Shown here one piece after another: positions 56,303-64,000 of a DNA stretch of 64,000 nt. The stretch covers positions 22,696,260-22,760,259 of the forward strand of contig NC_081409.1 of NCBI RefSeq assembly GCF_030272615.1. Direction: 5' to 3'. The notes beneath the pieces are model-generated. The model did not search any database. It saw nothing but the letters and a program-made list of their open reading frames with translations, and was not told the DNA's origin. The position numbers and the translations under genes are program-made. The DNA comes from Cryptomeria japonica (taxonomy: Eukaryota > Streptophyta > Pinopsida > Cupressales > Cupressaceae). Every line of letters begins with the position of its first letter. Position 1 is the stretch's first letter.

Positions 56303-56788
56303 TTGTGTCTCAGAAGGTTTCTCTGAGCTCTCAACAGTTGGTTTCTCAAGTGTAGTCTTTGTATGTACTTCTAGTTTCTTTGTTTGTACCTCTGCACTGT
56401 CCTTTGCCAGTTCTCTTGATTGTTTTTTAGTTTTATCTACCGGTTATTCTAATGTTTTACCAGTGGTGTCTTCTGCAGGTTGCTCTGTCTAAGTAGGTTT
56501 TTTTGTGCTTATTTTTACAATGTCATTAACCTCAACCTCAACATCTACAGTCAGTGACTTAGTAGTCACATCTTTCTTTTTATCCTCATTGGTTTCTCTG
56601 TCAACCACAACATTTACTTCTTGTGTATCTATATTCATAGTGTACAAAATTTTGGACTCAAGATTTGTATCCTCTTAACGAGTCTCCATACTCTCTGCAG
56701 CTAGTTGATTGTCTATAGTTTCTACCGGTGGAGTATCTAAAGGAGATAGGGGTAAGTTATCAGTTATCTTTAGGCTTGGAGGTCCACC
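56303..56788 (-). pseudogene. Upstream part of the K ORF, degraded
   Basis: Minus-strand sequence in the style of the downstream protein (repeated Val/Glu/Lys/Thr, many TKxETVE-like units) but with stops near 56445, 56490 and 56680. It ends at the CCACC flank of L at 56784-56788. Confidence 0.5.
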
Positions 56789-57898
56789 TGATGAATACTA
56801 AGAGGGGGGGTGAATTAGTATGCCAAAAATCTCTACACTTTAACACTTTACAAGACTGACAGTAAACCGGTAAAACAGTTTAGCAGACAAACCGGTTAGC
56901 ACACATGCAAACCAAATAGAAAATAATGCATTCACCCACAAAAGCACAAACACCATAACACATGAGATTTTGACGTGGAAACCCAAATGGGAAAAACCAT
57001 AGTGAGATGGAACTCACAAGTAACTATCTGCAGAATAGGAACCAGACCGATTAAGGTCTTACAATGTTCTTTACCAGAACTGATCTTGTTAGGAGTCTCA
57101 ATCTTTGTTAGGAGATAAGTTTGATTAAAGACTACCTTGCTAGAGGATTTTAGATCCATAGATGTGAACCACCTTGTTAGAGGATTTATAAAAGGCTTTT
57201 GGGCCTACCCGGTTAAGGGCTATAGACTTGTTAAAGATGTTAGTAATCAACAAGTGTTTGATCTAGCTAGTAGCACAGACTGGTCAGTTAGATCCTTGAT
57301 AGCTCGTTCTTAATGCACTTCAGCATTACTTTAGTCTTCTACACATTCATATTCTCTCCAACTCCTCAACCACCTTAAACCCTAGCAACAACATAAACTT
57401 TCGCTATATCCACATCAACAACCTAAAACCCTAGACATGATGTCCTTATAAAGGAATCTGATTTCATGTCGGTCCAATAGGATTACATTACAATTTCCTA
57501 GGTTCAATGAACCTGGACATACTTGGTAACACGACACAAAAAACACCATTAAAGTGTCGGCACTGTCAAACAATCGGTGGATGGTAACTCATCACAGAGT
57601 ATTACCGGTTCATACAAAATGTCGGTTGTCGGTTTGAAAAAAAATGAAGACTAGTAAAAATGTGTTATGCCGCTTTAATCCCTCATACCGCTTGGGATCC
57701 ATGAACCGCTTGGGGTCAATATGCCACTTCAGACTGAGAAATACATTCTGCAAAACACCAATAGTCTAAAGAATATAATACAACATACCGGTTGGAACAA
57801 ATACCGGTTGTGCTCTAACTCATACATATAAAGGGGATCTCAATGCAAGTGTCTGTCCATCAATGACAATCACAACATAAACATCAAAAATGCCAACA
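56789..57898 (-). repeat. Element L 3' LTR
   Basis: 1,110 bp, TGATGAATACTAAG to AAATGCCAACA. TATA-like CTTTATAAGGAC on the minus strand near 57445. Contains several ACCGGT motifs. Confidence 0.93.
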
Positions 57899-58197
57899 AT
57901 CTCCCCCTTTGGCATTGATGGCAACACTTAGGAAAATAAAATTTTGACATCTAAGTGTTTTACAACAAAATCATGGCATTAGCAAAATTGCTCCCCTAAG
58001 CATATACACTATCCTTTTGTCAATACAATGTATAACAATTTTGCATAAAGAGCATAAACATTGAGATATTCAGAGCATATATCAAAATTTTGATTACCAG
58101 ATACTTCTCCCAAATAGAATTATTCTCCCCCTTTGCCAACAATGACAAAGTACAACTAAACAACTCTATTTTCATTTGATACTAAAATAATAAAATT
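57899..58197 (-). promoter_or_regulatory. Element L 3' region with polypurine-like tracts
   Basis: The complements of 57899-57911 (CCAAAGGGGGAGAT), 57990-58002 (GCTTAGGGGAGCA) and 58125-58137 (GGCAAAGGGGGAG) give the same three-tract series as in I. Confidence 0.85.
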
Positions 58198-61100
58198 TTA
58201 TGACAATAAGGAATAATACTTGTCAAAAATAGATTTAAAGTCCTGCAAGAATTGTTTCATTGATAAAGACCAGGAATCAAGTAGGGAGGTGGCTACTTCT
58301 TTTATGTCTGCATCTGGGAGACCTATTCTTCCATGGCATTGATTGTGCTCATCTCCTGTGTAACTGTTAAGGCATCCAGGTTCAGATAGCACTTCTGAAG
58401 AATTTGCAATCATGGGAGTAGAACCAGTTGTAGCTCCTACAAATCTCTAGACCAGGTGTTGATTTCTTGCTCTATTTTTGCTGACTGGATGTGAAACCAG
58501 TGAACGATTTTCCCATAAGTTGTAAAGGAATCATAACGTGGCTTGAATGTGCTCATGTAGGACTGCAAGTCCGTTTGAAGCTTTTGCTTCTGAGCTAGCA
58601 CATCATCATAGAACAGATGGGGTTGGTAGATCTTACTGAATAGCAGATTCCCCTCATCCAAAGCGTCCCTTATATCCTTTTGTTCTTTCTTCAGTTCAGA
58701 CCGAAGCTCATTCAATTTCTTCACTACAGCTATATTAAGAGATTTTTGATGCTCCTTCTTGACATTTGCCTCTGCTGCCTCTTCTAGGCTTTGCACCTGA
58801 TCATCTACTACTATGCATAGGAGCTTAAGTTTAGCTAGTGATGAATTGGTGTTGGGAAGATTTGTACCGGGTATTAAACTGGTAAGAGTGTCCACAGCTG
58901 CTTGAATTACATCATGCTCCTTCTTGCTCCGTATGATTTCAAGGCGCTCTTGAGAAACCTTGATGCTCTGCATTACCTCTGTTTCACTTGCAGACTGGAG
59001 ATCGATAAGACTAGTGAGATCAGCCAGTTTGGCTTGACTCTCGGTTTCCTTCGAAGTCTCCATCTAGGTGCTCTTCTCTGCTTCTCTTACCTTGTCCTCT
59101 TCCACTTTCTTCTTCTCTACTTCTTTCCTCTTCTCTTCTTCTTTGTCCTCCTCAGCCTTTTTCTTTTATGTTTCCTTCTTCTTCTCCTGTTCCTTATCTT
59201 CCTCTTCCTTCTTTTTCTTTTCATCTTCTTGCTTCCTTTTCTCTTCTTCATCCTTCTTCTTCTTCTCCTCTTCATCTTTCTTCTTCTTCTCTTCTTTATC
59301 CTTCTTCTTCTTCTCTTCTTCATCATTTTCCTCTTCTCTTCTTCATCCTTTTTCCTCTGCTCGGCCTCTTCCTTTGTCGCTTCCTGTCTATCCTCGGCTT
59401 GCTTATCAACCTTTTTATCCTATTGCTCCTATCCTGTTACCTCATATGGTGTTTCCTGAGTAACATCCTCTCCATCCAGAGCATCGACATCAATGGTGTC
59501 GATCAGTTCAACAACCGGATTTCCTTCATCATCAAATACTTCGTCCAGTTTGGATATAACCGGTTCTTTTTCATCTTATCGGTTGGCTAGATGCGCTTTG
59601 TGAGACTGGACAATAGTTGTCATATAGTGATGAGTGTCTTTTTTGACATCATCAACTCTACCTTCTAACAGCTAGAGTCTTCTTCTTCTAGTGAAGAAGA
59701 GTCCTTTATTTTGGTCAATAACATCAAATAATTCAGAATTTGAGAGGTTGGGAAAGTACTATGCAAAAACTTTCTCCCTAATTTCTTGTTCCTTCTCTAT
59801 GGCAATGCACCATCTATTATCTAATGACTTATATAAAGAATCCGGTGTCTGAGGTTTAATCTCTGAGGGTGACTGATCATTGACACATAAATACTGAATT
59901 ATTTCCTTTTCAACCGCTTCCTTTTCATCATCATTAAAGTCATCAAAACACTCAATTAAGTCATGTAGCACTTTTCTCCTAATATTCTTTATTGTTCTTT
60001 GACAATGTGTCAAAGGTTTATAGGAAGAGATATCTATATTTACCGATGCAGATGATGTCGGTTCATTCTTTGTCTTCCTCTTTGCTTAACGTGTTTTCTT
60101 TGATTTTTCCTCAGACATAGTTTCTTCTGAGTCTGGAGAGTTATTCCTTGTCTTCCTCTTTCTCTCAAACACTTTAGCCAGTGCCGCTTCTGGTTTCTTC
60201 TTGGCTAGTGACTGCTTGGTCACTTTTGGAGTTGTAGTAGTAACCGATGCTAATGATGCAGGCACTGCCTTTGCCTTCTTCGCTGCAAGTTATTTTCCTT
60301 TCTTTGCAGAGGGTTCCTCGATCGGTGTAACCCTTTCTAGATGGGTTCCAATCCTCTTTTCCTTAGGATCAAGAGGTGAGGCAATAAGGGTAGAGGCATA
60401 CCCTTCTAGCATATCGTACATCACCTCATAGCCCATTGGCTCCACTTCTTCCTATCTGGGCTCAACAGCCTCCATTATGCATTTATCTACTTGGATGGTG
60501 AAACAGATATCGTCTTCATATTTCTTGATGATGTCACCTGATATCCTCATTCTTTGGCTCATTTTCTGTCTGAACTCATCAAAATACTCGTTTAAAACAT
60601 TAGGGTAACTGGTTCCAATTACTTCAATGCTTTCCTTGATTTGCTTGGTCACCAGTTGGTCAGTAGACCACTGGACATCTCCTACTCCTAGAAAGTAGCC
60701 TTGGAAATAGAAGAACAACCCAACTAATAGTTGTCCAAACTTGAACCTTAGTGCATTATCCTATTTGATCGACTTCAGATTCAATAGGAGTTGTCTCTGC
60801 AATTCAGTGCACAGGTCAAATGATGCATCCTCCTTTATCATCTGGTAAGTGGCATTTACCACTGCAACAGATACAGAGTTAATTCTGTTGGCTGAGAATG
60901 TCCAGTATCCAATCACCATACATGCATACTTCACTAGATCATCCTTGATAGAATTGACTGTCATGCCTCGTGAGTCGCTCGCTAAATCGGTGAGCTTGGA
61001 CATTTCAGTTTTTCTTACCGTCCTTAGGGCTGACACTTCCCCTGTGTTGTAGAATCCGGTGACTATATGAATTGCCTACGGCATGATATCATGTGTTCTC

Positions 61101-61438
61101 TCTAGGTACATCTTGTCACCATGGACTCTGCTCAGAATTATCCTTATATGATCCTTTATGAAATCCTCCAGGAAGTAAATAGCATTATGGAGCTTCTTCT
61201 TTTCCAAAATATTATACTCTTGTTTGATCTTCTTATCCTTTCCACAAAATAAACCTAACTGGGAGTGGATAGCTAGAGACCCAGGGTCTTCAATCTTGCA
61301 ATCTATGTAGTTAGAAATTCCCTCTTCTACTATCACACCAACTGGAACTTGTGATAGGGCATTATACTTAGATTTTCGTTGAATAAAACTTGCAGACTCG
61401 ACAGATGCACTAGAACTGGTATGCGATGCGGAAGCCAT
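58198..61438 (-). pseudogene. Element L ORF2: unrecognised domain, Lys/Glu tract, coiled-coil tail
   Basis: ATG at 61438 (MASASHTSSSASVESAS) opens about 1,080 codons matching I ORF2 along their length: VIVEEGISNYIDCKI, YFLEDFIKDHIRIILSRVH, MTVNSIKDDLVKYACMVIG and LFFYFQGYFLGVGDVQWS in the N-terminal domain, a Lys-rich linker, CVNDQSPSEIKPQTPDSL, the Glu/Lys tract (about 59100-59400) and a helical tail ending FKSIFDKYYSLLS. One frame holds to about 59330 with stops near 61076, 60766, 60455 and 59760. Two frame changes follow (near 59330 and 58437). Compared with I, L has extra codons near 59960-60050. Function unknown. The Glu/Lys and coiled-coil parts suggest a multimeric structural protein. 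Confidence 0.8.
59100..59400 (-). repeat. Pyrimidine-rich (minus purine-rich) Lys/Glu tract of L ORF2
   Basis: Repeated KKKDEEEK-type codons, complement CTTCTTCTTCTC. Same place as 43095-43610 in I. Plus-strand open frames here are composition artefacts. Confidence 0.85.
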
Positions 61439-61859
61439 GATAGAAATTTTAAGAAATTGAGAAATACCTTTTGAAACACATGAAATTAGGGCTTGCAGAT
61501 TCTCCTTCACTTCACACTCCATTAGTTGTTGAATCACTGCTTTGTGTTCTCCACTTGATCATCTGCAGTTTGAATTTGAATCTCCTTCGCGGTTTCTCAA
61601 TTTCTCAAAATCTCAGCTCAAATCGCCTTTTCGTCGCTCTGCTCTTTGAAAAACTTTTTTACGCTCGAAAACTGATAGTGAGATGATTTGAAAAATCCTT
61701 TTAAGTATGTTTCTAACCTACCATCATTAATGCTCCTCCATTAGGGTGTAAACCCTAATTTGCTTTTTTACCATTTTCGGTCTTCTACCAAATGATAGGT
61801 ATCACATATCGGTTAAGGTCTTTTACCGGTGTAAACCAGGGGTTCGAAACATCACTGTT

Positions 61860-61877
61860 TGCTCCCCCTAAGCTTTT
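61860..61877 (-). promoter_or_regulatory. Polypurine-like tract between L ORF1 and ORF2
   Basis: The complement reads AAAAGCTTAGGGGGAGCA, identical to the I tract at 40783-40800, just after the ORF1 stop. Confidence 0.6.
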
Positions 61878-61884
61878 CTGAAGC

Positions 61885-63093
61885 TTAGTTTTCCGGTTTC
61901 GTGATTTCCACACTAGGTGCAGAAACTGGTTCCTCTTCTAACACCGCTAGTTTCTTCTTCCAAGTTTTGTTCATGTCCGCTTGAACAGTGTCAACATCAA
62001 TGTTTCCTTCCGGAGTGACCGGTATATCATCAGATATGTTCTTTCTTGATCTACAGAATCTGGCAATGTGACCCGGTTTGTTGCAGTGATAGCAGACCAA
62101 TCCAAGTGCTCTCCAAGGTCCATTGTTCATGTTTCCATTCTTCTTTCTGCATGTTGCAGCAGTGTGACCATGACCATGACATACCATACAGTTTTCTCTC
62201 CATTCGGTTGTCGCTTGATAGCCACCGCTTCTTTGCTGATGATTGAAGACATTAAACCGATTGTGATTCCTGTTCACAAAAGGTTCAAGACTAGCTCCTT
62301 GGGTCCTTTGAGGATATCTTCCAGTGTTATTCATAACAGACCTACATTCAAATGCTCTATGCCCATACTTGTTGCATGCATAATAGTTACCATCAAATAT
62401 ATAGGATCTAGGCTTATCATTTAGGAAATAAGCAAAATTGTTGTAAGCCTTACTCCTACACACATTTGCAGTATGTCCTTCTTTAAGACAGTTAAAGCAA
62501 ACAGGTTTAAACTTTTGCTTACCTTTATCCTTTGATGCCGGTTGTTTCTTTGATGTTCCAGCATTTGTACCAGAGATCTCACCTTCCTCATGACCAGAAT
62601 AACCAAGTCCATTGGTATTCTTGACTGGTTGGGCAGATTCAAGCTTTTGTTGTAGCTTGACAGTACTCTTGTTGAACTTAGCAAGTATTTCCTTTGACTC
62701 AGAGAGTTCTTTGGAAATAGCAGCATTTGTTTCCAACAGGTTTTCATTCTTAGAGATGGCAATGTTTATTTCTCCTTGCATGTCTTCCTTTTCCACTTTG
62801 CTTGCATGGAGTTGAGCAGTTAGGGCACTAATCTCTTGTTTTAGCTTGGAGATCTCATGATCTCTTTCTTTCACCAGATCTTCAACTTTTCTCCAGTTTT
62901 CAAGCTCTTGACACATCCGGATAGTCAGTCCTTCCAATTCCTTTCTTAGGTTGGAGTTTGATTCATTCAAGTTATTTACTTCTACAATTAGGGCTTCCAT
63001 GTCTGCTTCATCTAAAGAACTATTTTCAGATAGCTCCATCAGCTTTTCTGCATGTTCTCTCCTTTTTGCTTGAGATACCTTGTATTTGACCAT
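61885..63093 (-). CDS. Element L ORF1: intact coiled-coil / zinc-knuckle protein (402 aa)
   Basis: ATG at 63093 (MVKYKVSQAKRREHAEKL) to the stop at 61885. Residues 1-155 are a heptad-rich coiled coil. Knuckles follow: CFNCLKEGHTANVC (about 195), YYACNKYGHRAFEC (about 232, first Cys changed to Tyr), CMVCHGHGHTAATC and CYHCNKPGHIARFC. An upstream ATG at 63162 lies in the same frame, but two stops separate it. One of those stops is shared with I, so the 63093 start is preferred. This is the only undamaged large frame among the I/L/K genes. RNA binding and multimerisation are inferred from the domains. I do not recognise a capsid fold. Confidence 0.82.
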   Translation of the reverse strand: MVKYKVSQAKRREHAEKLMELSENSSLDEADMEALIVEVNNLNESNSNLRKELEGLTIRMCQELENWRKVEDLVKERDHEISKLKQEISALTAQLHASKVEKEDMQGEINIAISKNENLLETNAAISKELSESKEILAKFNKSTVKLQQKLESAQPVKNTNGLGYSGHEEGEISGTNAGTSKKQPASKDKGKQKFKPVCFNCLKEGHTANVCRSKAYNNFAYFLNDKPRSYIFDGNYYACNKYGHRAFECRSVMNNTGRYPQRTQGASLEPFVNRNHNRFNVFNHQQRSGGYQATTEWRENCMVCHGHGHTAATCRKKNGNMNNGPWRALGLVCYHCNKPGHIARFCRSRKNISDDIPVTPEGNIDVDTVQADMNKTWKKKLAVLEEEPVSAPSVEITKPEN

Positions 63094-63197
63094 AAGATCA
63101 TCATAAGCTTACTCAGACTGAGTGAGCTAATGAGTAAGTTCCCTTATAGAGTATTCCCCCATATCTCTTTCCAAGTGGTTAAACTTATAGAAAGGTA

Positions 63198-63210
63198 GGC
63201 TCTGATACCA
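63198..63210 (-). promoter_or_regulatory. Element L primer-binding site, initiator Met tRNA
   Basis: The complement reads TGGTATCAGAGCC, two bases from the 5' LTR edge at 63213. Confidence 0.95.
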
Positions 63211-63212
63211 AT

Positions 63213-64000
63213 TGATGAATACTAAGAGGGGGGGGTGAATTAGTATGCCAAAAATCTCTGCACTTTAACACTTTACAAGACTGACAGTAAACTAGTAAAA
63301 TAGTTTAGCAGACAAACCGGTTAGCACACATGCAAACCAAATAGCAAATAATGCATTCACCCACAAAAGCACAAACACCATAACACATGAGATTTTGACG
63401 TGGAAACCCAAATGGGAAAAACCACAGTGAGATGGAACTCACAAGTAACTATATGCAGAATAGGAACCAGACTGGTTAAGGTCTTACAATGTTCTTTACG
63501 AGAATTGATCTTGTTAGGAATCTCAATCTTTGTTAGGAGATAAGTCTGATTAAAGACTACCTTGCTAGAGGATTTTAGATCCACAGATGTGAACCACCTT
63601 GTTAGAGGATTTATAAAAGGCTTTTGGGCCTACCCGGTTAAGGGCTATAGACTTGTTAAAGATGTGAGTAATCAACAAGTGTTTGATCTAGCTAGTAGCA
63701 CAGACTGGTCCGTTAGATCCTTGATAGCTCGTTCTTAATGCACTTCAGCATTACTTTAGTCTTCTACACATTCATATTCTCTCCAACTCCTCAACCACCT
63801 TAAACCCTAGCAACAACATAAACTTTCGCTATATCCACATCAACAACCTAAAACCTCAAACATGATGTCTTTATAAAGGAATCTGATTACATGTCGGTCT
63901 AATAGGATTACATTACAATTTCCTAGGTTCAATGAACCTAGACATACTTAGTAACACGACACAAAAAACACCGTTAAAGTGTCGGCACTGTCAAACAATT
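63213..64000 (-). repeat. Element L 5' LTR, truncated by the window edge
   Basis: The first 788 bases on the plus strand align closely with 56789 onward (TGATGAATACTAAGAGG). Roughly 320 further bases should lie to the right. Confidence 0.93.

Larger units (their letters stand above)
482..64000 (+). mobile_element. Element E: outer Ty3/gypsy retrotransposon (partial), host of all later insertions
   Basis: E is a plus-strand gypsy element whose parts are separated by younger insertions: 5' LTR in three pieces (482-628, 13266-13552, 30350-31103), primer site 31107-31119, leader to 33741, gag 33742-33948 and 50054-52333. Its pol and 3' LTR must lie beyond the window, because insertion J interrupts it at about 52334 and J is not closed here. 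The gag halves rejoin in frame across element G with a perfect CTAGG duplication, which is the strongest proof. The LTR start (TGTAATGTCC) is inferred from the canonical TG and from a plausible total LTR of about 1.2 kb. The primer site and gag style resemble Tat-lineage elements, as in D. Confidence 0.7.
52334..64000 (-). mobile_element. Element J: gypsy element of D-like type (3' end only)
   Basis: Only the 3' LTR and 3' non-coding region of a minus-strand gypsy element are visible before K interrupts it at 54287. Polypurine tract and neighbouring sequence match the D style (complement of TGCCCCTCTTTGA at both places, then ATGCCCC and GCCCCCTCG). The start near 52334 (TGAGGCATGG) is inferred from where E coding stops making sense. 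Confidence 0.65.
54287..64000 (-). mobile_element. Element K: Copia-ended element with coiled-coil ORF, interrupted by L
   Basis: 3' LTR 54287-55078, polypurine tract complement 55079-55091 and a minus-strand coding region from 55280 that is cut at 56788 by L. The 5' part lies beyond the window. Left flank TCTAA (54282-54286) would be one target copy. The coding product resembles ORF2 of I and L in style (Lys/Glu coiled coil before the 3' region) but not closely in sequence, so K is probably a related non-autonomous family. Confidence 0.75.
56789..64000 (-). mobile_element. Element L: second copy of the I family, cut by the window edge
   Basis: 3' LTR 56789-57898, polypurine tract, ORF2 61438-58198, internal polypurine-like tract, intact ORF1 63093-61885, initiator-Met primer site and 5' LTR from 63213 to beyond 64000. 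All parts correspond to I in the same order. The left flank is CCACC (56784-56788). The two LTRs differ by a few percent by eye, so L is moderately young. There is no RT, integrase or protease. Confidence 0.92.

Overview
The window is plant nuclear DNA with no recognisable host gene. Everything supportable from base 482 to the right edge is LTR-retrotransposon sequence inserted into other LTR retrotransposons. The plant-type tRNA-Trp and initiator-Met primer sites, the Tat-type Ty3/gypsy coding regions with two RNase H domains, and the Sirevirus-like Copia elements point to a seed plant with a very large genome. A gymnosperm is my guess from the repeat style, not a demonstrated fact.

The outermost layer is element E, a plus-strand Ty3/gypsy element. 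Its 5' LTR is split into 482-628, 13266-13552 and 30350-31103. Its leader is 31104-33741, and its gag runs 33742-33948 and then 50054-52333. Into E went: Copia A (629-13260, plus), which itself holds gypsy B (636-6239, minus); Copia LTR C (13553-30349, plus), which holds the young Tat-like gypsy D (14053-29434, minus); solo LTR F (31495-32747, minus); gypsy G (33949-50048, minus), which holds Copia remnant H (35581-46747, plus), which holds element I (38281-46733, plus), which holds solo LTR M (44871-45679); and gypsy J (from 52334, minus), which holds K (from 54287, minus), which holds L (from 56789 past the right edge, minus). Most insertions are proven by 5-bp target duplications: ACCTR (A), TTGGY (B), GTACC (D), CTTAC (F), CTAGG (G), CTTTC (I) and GTTCC (M).

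The candidate undescribed system is the family of I and L, with K as a relative. These elements have Copia-style LTRs, an initiator-Met primer site and the same polypurine-tract block as the autonomous Copia elements A and H, but no protease, integrase or reverse transcriptase. They carry two reading frames instead. ORF1 is a coiled coil followed by four CCHC zinc knuckles. ORF2 is about 1,090 codons: an unrecognised N-terminal domain, a Lys/Glu-rich tract and a coiled-coil tail. Both copies also carry a polypurine-like tract between ORF1 and ORF2. They look like non-autonomous elements mobilised by a Sirevirus-like partner.

The second notable system is in D. Its primer-binding site matches 39 nt of tRNA-Trp including the CCA tail, which is the whole 3' half from the anticodon loop. 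Its leader carries a cluster of AGCGCT palindromes, part of it in an exact 20-bp register. D is one continuous gag-pol frame of 2,428 codons broken only by four nonsense codons, and its LTRs are nearly identical, so it is the youngest autonomous-type element here. A, B, E, G and H are older and have many stops, frameshifts or deletions.
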